A DNA stretch of 30,858 nt from Apostichopus parvimensis (GCA_000934455.1 KN892774.1:1-30858), one strand, 5' to 3'. Positions 1 through 11,230 are shown, counted from the first letter of the stretch. Notes: generated from the sequence alone by a model not told the origin. Numbers and translations are program-made.

Positions 1-176
1 TGTAATGATTTTAAATGCAAGTAACCGCTGGGAGGGGTTTTCCTCTGGATTTCTGTGTTCTTTAATATGTTGATTTTGTCCTTTCGTAATTGAATAATTT
101 AACGCTTTAAGTAAATAAAATCATTTGTTTTCTTCGAGAACTAATACATTGCGCATTCCTTCTTCCCCTCGAACAG
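1..176. other. End of incoming intron
   Basis: AT-rich sequence ending in the polypyrimidine tract TTCCTTCTTCCCCTCGAACAG before the first exon. A TTG-initiated open frame crosses the junction and is not a start. Confidence 0.6.
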
Positions 177-494
177 CAACTTCGGTAGATGCTACAGAAT
201 GCACACAGACACAGTATGTTGAAATTGGTACAGTGGGACTCATTCCGTGTTCCTGTAATGGAAGCTCTTTGGCACTTATTGCTTGGCGAAATGTTAATGA
301 AGGGAATACCATATTACTCCATGATGGCGAAAAAAGTGGAGATGGCTACGCATCTGAAGAATTTGATATTTATCCTAACGGATCGTTACTTATAAATAAC
401 GTGACTGCGAGCCATGAATCTGTATTCCGATTATCAACGGCAATCTCCAGTTCGGGCTTAATAATTGCGAAGTATATCTGTGTGCACACAACCG
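177..494 (+). CDS. Exon: Ig-like domain 1 (type A)
   Basis: Phase 1-1 exon of 318 nt (106 residues), acceptor AG at 175-176, donor GTATGT at 495. The acceptor, not the upstream TTG, sets the start. Visible Ig features are the B-strand cysteine in LIPCSCNGSS, the C-strand tryptophan in LIAWRNV, and NGSLLINNVTASHE before the F strand. Three N-glycosylation sequons (NGS, NGS, NVT) fit an extracellular domain. It resembles the third Ig domain in the GSL-x-L-x-N...HE stretch. Oddly, the position where that domain has YVC reads VFRLS here, so the usual F-strand cysteine is missing; another cysteine lies near the end in KYICVHTT and may pair instead. Ligand unknown. Confidence 0.8.
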
Positions 495-2999
495 GTATGT
501 AGCTTTGATATTTATTCATTTTAAACACAAAGTGTCAGAACGGAAATGAAATACGTGATAACAAATGACATCAGCAGTCATTATCAAATAACCGCTCCCA
601 CTCAATACAGTAGAAAACAAAGTAGATGAACATTTTCGTAACTATGTCGTATTTGCAATTTGCCCCTGTGTGTATGTGGGTATGTGTAGATAGCACTTGC
701 TTGTAAAACATTAAATAAAACAAATATCATGGTTGATTAACTTCATACTTGGTAGGTGAATCTGTCTTATTGAGTACAATAAACGCTATTCTTTCGACCG
801 AAGGTCAAATGTCATCTGATGATGAAAGAGGCCAAAGCTTGGAAACTTTGTAAACAAGATAACTCAAAACGTAGATCGTTCTTGAACTTCATACTAGGAA
901 GTCTGAAACCTTTGTTAACATGATAACTCCAAAAATAAAGCTGCAATTAATCTGTGAGTACTTTAATTCTATGATTTCGTTTTTGCTGAACACAGTTTGG
1001 TCAATATCACTTCAGTTAATTTTTTTCATGAATGGGATCTATAGGTCTTCAACAAAACATACAGTCCTTCAGGATATTGAATATGTTTCAAAGAGTTGAT
1101 ATTCCTGCTGTTATCTGCATTAAACAAACAAACTCACAGTGGACCTAGCAATTTTCTCTGGATTAAGCATCAAGGGGTCAATAGGTGAAATATATTAAAA
1201 GGTCTCAAAATTGTTCATATTCTCTATGGTTTATACTAGATGATGTAAGCTCCAGCAGTAGGATTTTAAAATATTTCAAAGTGTATAAACAATGTCATGT
1301 AACTCTTATTCAGAAACATGAATTATTAAAGGGATGGTTGGTGACAGCCGATTTGCTTTCTCCAAAAAAAAAATGTCCATTTGCTCATACTGTACATCTA
1401 TGTGTCTATATTTCACATATGAAGACTGTTCTTTCTGGAAATTGAAACATTTTGAAAGAAAAATTCTACTGTAAAATCCTTACAAGTGACTTAATTGGTT
1501 GTGACGCCCACAAGGAATTGCTACAAATAAGAGCTAGACTGTTTTGATCACTTCTGGCTGTCACTAAATTCTGGAGAAAACAAATCTGGAAAAAATTCAC
1601 TTGCTCTACTTTAGTCAGATAGTTATATGTGGAATTTTGAGAAAATTATATAAAAAGGAGTCACAAAGACAATTGGCTTTCTAGTTTAATATATCGCACG
1701 CTTGCCGTCTATAAGCGAAATGCCATTTGTAAGACTTATTTTGACATGTCTATCATTAAATATGCGTGCTATTTAATGGTTGATAGAGTTATCTCTAAAA
1801 GATTGGGGAAAGAATGCACTACATTTTTCTTCTTTTTTTTTGGTGTAGCTTTAATTTCAGTTTGGCAAAAGTAAGATAGAACACCTTCCTTTTAAGTATT
1901 ATTGATAGTATTTCCGACATATGCCAACAAGGGGCTTCACAGTTAACTTTCTTTACAATCTTTTATTGGCAAGGTTTGATCGATGGGTATGGTAGGCGGG
2001 TTCTTTTCGCATATTGTTAACTTGTTGACAGGTTGGGGATTTGTTACTTTTTTCTAAGAAAAGAAAATTGTGACTTCATATTTTTGCGTCTTTTCTGAGG
2101 CTTTTTCAGTGTTCCTAAAATATACTTCCAAGTTAGTTGGATATGTTGCATAATCGGGTACTCTTAAATTATAAATTATACTGAAAAGATATCAGAACAA
2201 GCTGTACAGGTCTAGTGGAAAATTTAGGACAAGAATAAAACAAGCACTTTAGCACTGTACGATTAGTACAACTCATTGTTTCTTTTAAACGGAGGAGAGT
2301 GTACAAAATCGTTTACTTGCATAAAACGGTATTGTTTTTGTAGGCATACCGGTAAATTTATGTCTTTAATGGCTTGGATTAAACAGTTTTGTTCCCGGTC
2401 ATGGTGATAAAGTCGTGTCTCTCGTATATTACAGTAGGTAGGCTTTTAGGTGTGTAGCGGAGCGATAGTCCCACTGTTAGTCGGGGCATCGCGTAATGCT
2501 GTATTATTCCTATAGATATTTGTTTCCAAGAAAGAACTGTAATGTATTACCCATTTGGATATAACGGTAAAATTCATTCCCTTTAACGGTCTGTGTATGT
2601 CGTGTCTCTCCCAAATTGCCGTATTAGGGTCATCAGGTGCATCGCCGAGCGGAGGTCTCACTACAAGCGGGATACTACTGCATACTTGTGTACTGTATAC
2701 TGTAGCAAATAACTGTACATTGATCTAAATTGTTAGGCGCGTGTAACAATATTTTACCACATGATGTAATATTGTGTATCCCATTGGATAAATGATTTAT
2801 ACTTTGTTAACAATTAAGTTTTTTAGCTCAAACTATAATATGGAATGAAATACACAGCCTGTTACATGCATAACAATGTCCCAAAATGTGACGTTTTTGA
2901 GCTTCTAAAGGATAACATTTTCACCCAAAAATGCAGACAATTTCCCAAAATTAACTTTTAGTCATGAGATTGTATTCTTCATTGTTTTTTTCTTTACAG
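495..2999. other. Intron, 2.5 kb
   Basis: Apart from the repeat at 661-930 I see no coding exon. Open frames here (for example 1185-1445, 2446-2661 minus) show no family motif. Polypyrimidine tract TTTTTTTCTTTACAG ends it. Confidence 0.6.
661..930. repeat. Second diverged relative of the 145-bp repeat
   Basis: GT-rich head at 669-686, GCACTTGCTTGTAAAAC, then CGAAGGTCAAATGTCATC (799-816) and two rounds of GAAAC-x-TTTGTAAACAAGATAACTC and GAAACCTTTGTTAACATGATAACTC (840-925). Same word order as the array at 9726, so a dispersed family rather than one local expansion. Confidence 0.6.
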
Positions 3000-3653
3000 T
3001 GAAACCAGCTATAACCATTCCCGTCATCAAAGAGTGCTCGAACACATACGGTACTACCTGTGTTAGGTCGACAGCTGATTCCGTTGATGTAAACTGCTTT
3101 GTCAGAGATAGCCGTCCCGCAGTCAACTTGAGTTGGATGATAAGAACTCATGGTGGTGATCACATCCTACCATCAAACTACAGGAATTTCACAACTGATA
3201 ATGTAACATATACTTCGCATGTTACAGCAACGTTCTTTTTCGGGGAGTTGTCTGTTTTAAGTATTCTGGTTTGTCGAGCGCATAGTGTACCACTGAATCT
3301 GGTGGAAGATGAAAACGTTATTTTGATTGAAAAAGAGATGGATTACACTTCCATGGCAACTCCCATCAGAAGATATTTGAATATTCATTCACCAATGAAT
3401 TTATCCTGTACAGACCTTGGATTAAATTTAGTCATTTGGAAATGGTCACCTCAACATGACGCTTTTGAAACTCTGTATGTTAGCATCTTTCAGAAAAGTA
3501 ATCTCACAATAATCAGCAACAAGGAATACAAGCTAGAAGATGGGGGCAGTCTTTCTTTACAGAACACGTTGGTAGAACACGAAGGACTATATGTGTGTGT
3601 TTACGATAACGGTGTCAGTGGCGGCATTGTGTTGTACGATGTACTTGTGATGG
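3000..3653 (+). CDS. Exon: Ig-like domains 2 and 3 (type B plus type A)
   Basis: Phase 1-1 exon of 654 nt (218 residues); acceptor after TTTCTTTACAG, donor GTATGA at 3654. It holds two Ig domains in one exon. The first has cysteines in DVNCFV and LVCRAHS, tryptophan in LSWMIR, and an extra N-terminal cysteine pair CSNTYGTTC. The second has LSCTDLG, WKWSPQ and EGLYVCVYDNG. Sequons NLS, NFT, NVT, NLS and NLT fit secretion to the cell surface. The first domain matches the domain of the next exon (DV-x-C...RP-x-V-x-L-x-W), the second matches domain 1. In many genes each Ig domain has its own phase 1 exon, so a two-domain exon suggests loss of an intron between them. Reading on past 3653 is open only to about 3712 and lies in the intron. 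Confidence 0.87.
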
Positions 3654-3954
3654 GTATGATGGTTGATGTCATTTTATCTTTTTGCCTCTCAGTTTCTACT
3701 GAAACACCATAATAGGATTTATTACATGGGTCTATGCAAATATACATTTCCCAAATTGCATAATACTTTAAATTATTAAGCATATTCTTAAAATTGATAG
3801 AAAAAATGCAGTATCGCAAGATACCTGATCGATTGGGCACATAGTTTAATTCCTTGAATGCCATTTGACCTCATAACAGTTTCGGGAACAAAAGACTTGA
3901 GATCTAACACCAAATATACAAACATAATTTATTTTGTGTATGATTTCCTTTCAG

Positions 3955-4293
3955 TTGATCCAACTCCAGTTTTTTCAGTAATAGATGGATGTAATCACCA
4001 ACAATATTGCGTCCTGGAGAAACAACCTCAGGACGTTTTGACTTGCTCGGTGCTGGGAATAAGACCTAAAGTAGCCCTTGAATGGAGAGCCGTTCGAGAG
4101 GAAACAGTCATTGACTTTACACAACATCAATTTAAGGAGACACAGATGGGTGACTTGTATGATATATCTCTGACGGTTAATTTTTACTTTACTCAAACAA
4201 CTCAAAATAAAGTTACTGTAGAGTGTCGCGCTGTAGGAGAGAATGCTGAACTGTTCAGCCTTTCTACGAAGATTGATCTGCTCTTTCCAAATG
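3955..4293 (+). CDS. Exon: Ig-like domain 4 (type B)
   Basis: Phase 1-1 exon of 339 nt (113 residues), acceptor TTTCCTTTCAG, consensus donor GTAAGT at 4294. Canonical Ig residues are cysteine in DVLTCSVLG, tryptophan in ALEWRAV, and cysteine in VTVECRAVG. Before the domain core sits a second cysteine pair, CNHQQYC, at the place of CSNTYGTTC in domain 2; this shared extra pair and the RP-x-V-x-L-x-W strand show that domains 2 and 4 arose by duplication. It is the membrane-proximal Ig domain, since the next exon encodes the transmembrane helix. Confidence 0.85.
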
Positions 4294-4392
4294 GTAAGTC
4301 AATACACGTCTCATTAAATGCGCAGCTTTGTGAAGTGTTTCCATGATTACTTGTTGTTTGTTACCATTTCTGTATTTTTGTTTTATTTATAG

Positions 4393-4503
4393 TGCCTCCC
4401 ACAGAACAGAGATCAAACACCTCCACAATAACCATAATCGCCGTATTAGTCACGATGATCATCATCATCACAGTCGCTGTGGTGATTGTATGCAGAATAA
4501 GAG
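4393..4503 (+). CDS. Exon: stalk and single transmembrane helix
   Basis: Phase 1-1 exon of 111 nt (37 residues), acceptor TTATTTATAG, donor GTACGT at 4504. A short Pro/Thr/Ser/Asn stalk (VPPTEQRSNTST) leads into about 22 uninterrupted hydrophobic residues beginning ITIIAVLVTM and ending AVVIVC, followed by RIRG. The arginines after the helix agree with the positive-inside rule and a type I topology: Ig domains outside, NACHT inside. The true frame is set by the phase 1 junctions; another open frame crosses this exon (4343-4594, His-rich) and is a shadow. Because both borders are phase 1, skipping this exon would keep the frame and remove the membrane anchor. Confidence 0.87.
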
Positions 4504-5123
4504 GTACGTAATACTATTATGTAACAAGATTTATACAAATTTTGGTTATATGTGTATATCAGCATTTTTCAACTACAACAGAAATGCATACTAACATAGA
4601 ATACTAGACATATCTACAATATGTCAACATAGGAAGCATGGTAATAGGGATGATAATACGTGCAGAAAACTTTGTGAAATTAAATTCCTTTACTAGTGAA
4701 TAAATGTACGTGTTCATCATGTAAAATACATATGACGTATGCACAAGCAGACGTATTAAAGTTGCTTTCTGGTAGAGTGAACACTGCACAACTCTTTTTC
4801 AAAATAATCATTTCATTAAAGTGAAACATTAAGGATAACGATAATTATTTTCTGATAAACTATACTAATTCCTGATGTGTTTTTTTCTATATAAATAGAA
4901 CGAGGATGCAAGGTTCATTGCACAATTACTTTAGGGTCAAATTGATACACTATAATTGCATGTATTTTTGTTCGAGAACTGAACTTCAGATTTACCGAAA
5001 ATTGTTTGTAAAAGATTCACACAAACCATGCAAGTCAAGTAAGAATTTTTTCCATGACAACATCTTTAGCTACCCACAACATTCTACATCAGGATTTTTA
5101 ATACATTTTTGTATTCTTTACAG

Positions 5124-5173
5124 CGAGGAAAGTTAAAATGAAACGAATTAAGGGTGGTGATGCAGAAAGTGAG
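5124..5173 (+). CDS. Short exon: basic juxtamembrane linker
   Basis: 50-nt exon, acceptor TATTCTTTACAG, donor GTAATG at 5174, phase 1 to 0. It reads A-RKVKMKRIKGGDAESE after the junction codon: six basic residues next to the inner membrane face, then an acidic end. This is a typical stop-transfer and linker composition; no signalling motif (no ITAM or ITIM tyrosine) is present. Confidence 0.65.
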
Positions 5174-5701
5174 GTAATGTTTATTAATAAACTGTAATTT
5201 CTTTTTATAACTGAAGTAGGCTGACACTATATTCTTCAAGAAGAAAACTAGGTAACACTTTTCGCGGTTCTTGACTGGAGTTGATTTGTAATTATTATTG
5301 TTTCATGACACTGTCTTATCGCTTTCATCATCTAAAGATGTAAGCAAGTATTCATTATACACTGAAGCGCCGTTTACACTTTGATATATATAAATATATG
5401 GAATAAATTCATCTTCTACATTGTCGGAAATGTTGCTGTTGTCCCTCTTGCAACCAACAGTCATATTGTGTAATATTTCGGCATACATTCTTCGCTAAAA
5501 AATACATCGTATCGGCAACTGTACAATGTGTGTCAAACAGCCTCCATTAAATTCAACAAATTTTAAACAATTAGCTCTATATAAAAATCAAACGTAGAAA
5601 GGGAAGATCGCTATGGGAAGTATTATTGATGCAAAATATAAGACTTTATGTTATCCTTTTAAAGTATAATAAAACCAGTAGTATGTTTTTCTTTTTCACA
5701 G

Positions 5702-5723
5702 GGTATCCCAATGCTGGAAAATG
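5702..5723 (+). CDS. Microexon: linker to NACHT
   Basis: 22-nt exon between acceptor CTTTTTCACAG and donor GTATGT at 5724, phase 0 to 1, reading GIPMLEN plus one base. It is needed to move the frame from phase 0 of the preceding exon to phase 1 of the NACHT exon. Together with the 50-nt exon it adds 72 nt, a whole number of codons. A microexon this small is supported only by splice sites and phase, so confidence is moderate. Confidence 0.6.
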
Positions 5724-6122
5724 GTATGTGTTGCAGAAAATATTAACTTGACTTTAATATCGTAAATTGGTAATATACATTACACTAACGAAACAAAAAC
5801 AAGTAACTTGTCGTGATGTGATCAACATTTTATAAACACCTAACATCGTAAACACTGTAATATAGTAACAATTATGCAATCCTACATGATTCCAAGATAC
5901 TGCGCATTATCGCTAAATTATGAGTACACACATAGACACACTCTATTCTGTATCTATATTCTATATGTTCTATATCTTTATTGTGAAGAGTCTGGTTAAT
6001 TCAGAGTGACGCTGCCCGCCAAAAGGGGTTGAGTTTGATACATTTTATTTCAAATTATTAACGAATCCATATATTTGAAACTTATTATATACATTGCTAA
6101 CCATGTTTTTTTCTTATCACAG

Positions 6123-7639
6123 ATTACTCGGAGAAAGCTGAGTGCTTCATCGGACACTTAAAAGCAAACTATGAAATATTGTACGATTCTGTGCAACCAA
6201 TCCCCTACATTAAAGATAGGATGTATTGCGTGGACAAGATATTTGTTGAGGGCGGTATTGAATATATGACAGGTTTATCTGAAGGAAAGGCACAGTGGGA
6301 TCAATTGTTATCCTATCAAGAATTAGTAAAACAAAACTGTTTAAAGACAAAACGACAGATTCTTGAAGGTGATCCTGGCTACGGCAAGTCAACTTTGTCT
6401 TTACAGTTACTTTATGACTGGTGCAATTCTCTCTCTAAGACCCCATTACGTGGAGTAGACGTTATGATATATTTACGTCTACGGCAACTTGGAGGAGTTG
6501 AATCGATTTTTAGTGCGATTAGACAATTCATTCTACCGAGGGATTCAGATATAAGTGAAGAAGATATAAAAGAAATATTGAATCAAATGAAATCCGTGTT
6601 GGTTTTACTTGATGGGTTCGATGAGTATCCCGATCAAGAAAGTACAGAAACAGACATTTATCACATCATGAAGAAAAATATGTTTCAGGGATTTAACGTC
6701 ATCCTAACGACAAGACCATCTTGTGTACCGAAAGATTTTGCCCCTCACGCTGACTGTGTTCGGCTTACAGGATTCAGAGAAGAGGCGCGTACAAGGTATG
6801 TTGAAAAGGCTGTTGTTGGAAAATATGGAGAAGCAGTGGATAGAATCATAAGGAAATTGGAGAAAAATCCCATTCTTGATGATCTCTGTCAGGTTCCTCT
6901 ATTCTTTGTTATGTTTGCGCACATTACGTACGAAAACGAACATTCTTTAACATTCAATTCTGTAACTAGTTTTTTCCGGTATATGATATCTTGTTTTCAC
7001 AGTCATATGAAGAATAAAATGAAAGACGAAAATGTCACAAACTTTGAGTTATTAGAAAAAGAACACAAAGTACTAGACGAAATCGCTTTTGAAGCTTTGA
7101 GTGGAAAGAATCAGAAACTTGTTTGGAATCGCGAGCAGCTTTGCAATCAGCTAGGACATAAGTTCTACGATCAGTATCTTCGTATTGGTATATTCGTGGA
7201 AGAAGAAGTATTACATGTCGCGGATACATCAAACGCACAAGACCATATTCAGTACAATACAGAGGTTCACTTTTATCACAAAACCGTTTGTGAGTGGTAT
7301 GCTGCACATTACGTTGCAGAACAATTATCTGGTGGAAATACTGATTGTATCGACGATTTTCTGCAAAATTTAGATCCTTTTGACCTGCAGTATTTGTACA
7401 GATTTGCGTGTGGACTTAACAATATTGCCGGGGAGAAAATTATCCAATACCTGCAGCAGAAAGAAGAAAGTAAAAAGTTTGCAATATTGTGCATGTTAGA
7501 ACGGGAAGACAAAACTGACAGATTTCTGAAATCAGTTTCTGATTTAGTTTCGTTTGAAGAAACATATATTAGAAAGGCAGATAGTAAACTACTACAGAGA
7601 TCTACGATACAAACACTAGATGTTGCATCGCAAAATCAG
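6123..7639 (+). CDS. Exon: NACHT NTPase domain and start of repeat module 1
   Basis: 1,517-nt exon, acceptor TTCTTATCACAG, donor GTAAGT at 7640, phase 1 to 0. The start is the acceptor; TTG or ATG codons further in are not starts. Pre-NACHT segment LKANYEILYDSVQPIPYIKD is followed by Walker A GDPGYGKST (about 6368), Walker B LVLLDGFDEY (about 6600), sensor ILTTRPS (about 6704) and, towards the end, FYHKTVCEWYAAHYVAEQL, the winged-helix region typical of animal NLRs (usual form F-x-H-x-T-x-QE-x-x-AA). These are all the residues expected for an active ATP-binding STAND switch. The last 25 residues (from 7565, YIRKADS to ASQNQ) match the 120-nt exon at 21876, so the repeat module begins inside this exon. 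No death, CARD or PYD domain is found before NACHT; the Ig-TM part takes that place. Confidence 0.93.
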
Positions 7640-8218
7640 GTAAGTATCGTTTCACCAAATAACGTGTTTAATAGCTATATAGAATAGTAAGAATACAATC
7701 ACAAACATAGAAATGCAGGTATAAAGAACAAACATTACGTCATACCATTTTTGCAACCATAACAGGAAGTGTTTCTCACAAAGACAGATGTAAGCCAAGA
7801 CCATCAGCACTTGCTGAACACCAATACATTTGCAATTCTTGTTCTCAACATATAATGTGCGATTATATATACACCATCTTGAGATATAACTCTTACAATG
7901 TTTACATTTCTAACTTTGACAAAATTAATATTCACATCCACCTACAAATCAACTTCGACATATGATTCATTGAAATTGTCACTTTTTAATATTACCATGT
8001 TCACATTCCGTTCGAATTGCTTATTGTTTTGACTTTACGTGTCCAATGTGAAACTATTATAATGGACTGTGTGACTACGTTATATACTGAACTGCAACGG
8101 TGTCCAGATGTAATCTTAGATGTCATAAAAAACTATTTACCTCCAAAGAAATTACCAGAAAGAACATTTAACGTAATAAATGACAATCGCTGCACCGTCA
8201 ATGAACATTAACAACGCT

Positions 8219-8249
8219 CCCCCTTCCCTCTCTAAAGAGGAGAAGGGGG
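8219..8249. other. Strong GC-rich hairpin
   Basis: CCCCCTTC (8219-8226) pairs with GAAGGGGG (8242-8249); inside it CCTCT (8227-8231) pairs with AGAGG (8236-8240) around a CTAA loop, with one bulged A at 8241. Thirteen base pairs in AT-rich surroundings. Intronic, role unknown. Confidence 0.75.
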
Positions 8250-8393
8250 TCATGAAACATCAAGTCACATTTGTTGACCTAAAATCGCAGCTCACCTGTA
8301 ACGAAACAAAATAGATATTTTTGTATTCGTGGTATTTTTTTTTTAGTTTTTGGTTTCTGCTTTAGCAAAAGGAACTTATGTAGTCACGTTGAA

Positions 8394-8850
8394 GCGTGTG
8401 TTTGTGTGTCTGTGACGCTTGCTTGGGTACACTGTAAATCAACAAGGGAAAATTGTACTTAACTCAAACTTAGTATATAGATCCGCCATAGAAAGGTGTA
8501 CCATATTGTGTTTGGTGGCTGTGAAGGTCACCAAATGTCAGTTAGAGGCCAAAAACCAAAACATTTAAAATAGCAATAACTCCCATTGACAGGATCCGAC
8601 ATGGTTAATATTTTAGGAGTTGTGAATGGGGTGAGGGATCGTTTCCAAACATAACGATTATATTATCCAAGGTCAACACAGGTCAATTAGGGGTCAAAAA
8701 CTAGTATGTTTGCAATAACTTGAGAACAAAATGTCCATCAAGGTTGGGAGTTACGCTATTGTAATCCAATCGTCGACCTACATTTGGGTGACCGTTGTCC
8801 TAAGGTTGACCTCCAGTGACCTGTATTAGTTTCTTTCAAGTTGAGTAGTT
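8394..8850. repeat. Diverged relative of the 145-bp repeat
   Basis: Begins with the same GT-rich head and GTGACGCTTGCTTGG, then AAGGTCACCAAATGTCA, AAGGTCAACACAGGTCAATT and GCAATAACTTGAGAAC. The order of words matches the array at 9726, but identity is low, so an older copy. Confidence 0.6.
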
Positions 8851-9725
8851 GAATTTTCGTGTCCATATTCCGATCTAATTTGTCCATAAGTTGAATCCTC
8901 TGCAGCCTTTGTGTGCGAACTTATTAGAGATCAAAGTTTGTTTGGTTCTGTTAAATTCTTAATAAGTACAGTTAGGATAATTCTGTGAGTTCTGTAAGAA
9001 AAGCCAACTCTTGCTCATATCAGTCACCTGGTCCTCAACAGGTTTTCAAAAGGACCAACGGTTGATTTTTGATATTTTTGGCAATAATATTGTGTGTGTA
9101 CATTGGACCACATAACAATTTTAGGACAGTGCTGCTCCCTTGTATATATTCAAGCAAGGAACCATAGTGCCTTTGGGCTCTTTTTATAAAAACATTGTTG
9201 ATACAACATATAACATTCTTTAACGTTCAACTCATTTCGAAGATATCTTAGAAATTTCGACGTTTTGACTGAAATTACCGATGTTACATCTCGAAATTTT
9301 ATATATAAAAATGAAATGTTATATATTTATGTACTGTGCAGTAGAATATCTAATAAGTGTTTGTTTCTCGGTAAGGGGACATACGGAAGAGGTAAAGGTA
9401 AGCCACTCTTGATTGTATTCTGAGCGTTTAGCACAAGTACCCTTGGTGCCCGTGTTCGGACGTTATTTAGACGCCGGGAAATTTTAAATTCTCTGTCGGC
9501 ATGTTCATAGCTTTTTATCGGATGAAGTGTCAGTTCTGCATATATCTATATAATCTGTGTGGTACCCCTGCCTATGAGTTGTAAGTAAGTAATTTGTTTA
9601 TGGAAATTTACTTCTTAATAATTGCGATTTTTGTTTTCGATGATGATCGTAACCTTTGCATTAATGATTGCGTAAGTATGTAAGTGTGGGTGTGCGTGTA
9701 TGTGTGAGTGCGTATGTGACGCCCA

Positions 9726-10310
9726 GCTTGCAAACACGAAATCTCAAGAAGGGAAAGTCAGACCAACTCCATATTAGGTGTGTAAAAGTACCACATAGAG
9801 TACAAGAAGCCTACTGTTTGTAGTGGAGGTCAAAGGTCATTTTGGTGTCACCAATGGTCAAAATGTGAAAGCCTTGTAAACATGATATCTCAAGAAGGGA
9901 AAGTCAGACAATTTCATATTTGGTGTGTATGAGTTTCACATTAGGTGGACGAAGTCTAATGTTTTTGGTGAAGGTCAAAGGTCATTTGGGGTCACCAGGG
10001 GTCAAATTGTGAAAACCTTGTAATAACGATATCTCAATAGTGGAAGCTTGGGCCGACCTCTTATTTAGTGTGTAGAAGTACCACATTGGGTACAAAAAGT
10101 ATATTGTTGTTGGTGGAGGGGGAAAGGTCATTTGGGGTCACCAGGGTTCAAATTGTGAAAACCTTGTAATTACGATATCTCGATACTGGAAGCCTGGGGC
10201 GACCTCTTATTTAGTGTGGATAAGTACCTCACTGAATTTAAGAAGCCTATTGTTTTTGATGGAGGCCAAATATTATTGGGGTCATCAGAGGTCAAGTCTC
10301 TAAACCATTG
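9726..10310. repeat. Tandem repeat, about 145-bp units, four copies
   Basis: The word CCTTGTAA-x-x-A-x-GATATCTC recurs at 9872, 10016 and 10162, with degenerate forms near 9726 and 10305: spacings 146, 144, 146 and 143. Units carry TTTAGTGTGTA-like, GGTCATTTGGGGTCACC and AAATTGTGAAAACC stretches. A GT-rich lead (9676-9718) precedes the array. Copies 1 and 2 contain perfect AGGTCAAAGGTCA at 9827-9839 and 9972-9984. Confidence 0.85.
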
Positions 10311-11230
10311 TAAACATGTACACTCTCACTATACATTTCGTCAGATTCATGAAGAAAATTGCTAATGTTACATCATCGAAACCACAATGCAGTTTGTTTT
10401 CTGTACACCTACTCTTTCGAAAAAAATAGGTAAAATCAAATTCAATTTCAAAGTCGAATGCACAATGTATGTATGAAGACGTACAAATGATATGGCATTT
10501 TGCCGTACAACGGAAAGAGTCATAACATTTGTTCAATGCTTCACTGCTTAAACACAGGGCGATACACTGTGTCAGCATTTTTCCTAGTGCAATTTATATG
10601 CATAAACCAAATAGACAATTTAAAAAAAAACATTCCAGGACGCTTCCTTCCATCTTTACATACCAACCATAAACGCCTGTTTTAAAAGCACACGCAATCC
10701 TGCTGTATACAGTGATCTACCTACGTACATATTATGTTACCATTGTAACATTCAGTGTGTACGGTCAGTGTGTCATCGTTCCCTGCGACATACAACTGGA
10801 TTTACGTTTTTTAGCGAGAATATCGTTTGTGGTTTGCTGATGTTATTAAAATAGCTGAAAGTATGTGAAATTAAGGTGAACGATGTAGGCCTGGCACCTT
10901 ACGAATACGAGTGTATTATAAATTACTTGGAAAGGGAGATTATCAGCAACGGTTATATTGTTTCTATTTTATCACTAGGGGTTGCAATATAGCTTCGATT
11001 CCTATCTCTAACTAATGGTAATCGATCAGACATAGGCTAGGCCAACTGCCTTCAGATACATACTCGGTTAAATGAGTAGATTAATTGTGTCAGAAGGATA
11101 CAATATGCCTAACTGAATTTATAATGTCGTTTTGATTTAATCCGAGAAGCCTTTATTCTTACTACTGTATGACTTGGCCATTATTGATGCTACTCTCTCT
11201 ACTAAATACTGTGACATATAATCAGTAAAG

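Larger units (their letters stand above)
4504..6122. other. Three introns around the linker exons
   Basis: Introns 4504-5123, 5174-5701 and 5724-6122. AT-rich, no repeat family recognised. Small open frames at 4906-5136 and 5303-5488 (minus) have no recognisable content. Confidence 0.55.

Noticed and set aside
4343-4594. His-rich open frame across the TM exon
   Set aside because: It is the +1 shadow of the TM exon; the phase 1 junctions give a hydrophobic helix in the other frame.
5303-5488. Minus-strand 61-codon frame with acidic tail
   Set aside because: No motif, lies in an intron, no splice partners or neighbours on that strand.
7766-7789. Possible 24-nt phase 0-0 exon (EVFLTKTD) between AACAG and GTAAGC
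   Set aside because: Poor pyrimidine tract, and the NACHT exon joins the 12666 exon without it exactly as the second module joins 21876 to 24152.
9726-10310. CRISPR-like array
   Set aside because: Units of about 145 bp are imperfect tandem copies without unique spacers, in a eukaryotic intron.
10980-11010. GCTTCGATTCCTATCTC as a tRNA B box
   Set aside because: No matching A box or cloverleaf at the required distance.
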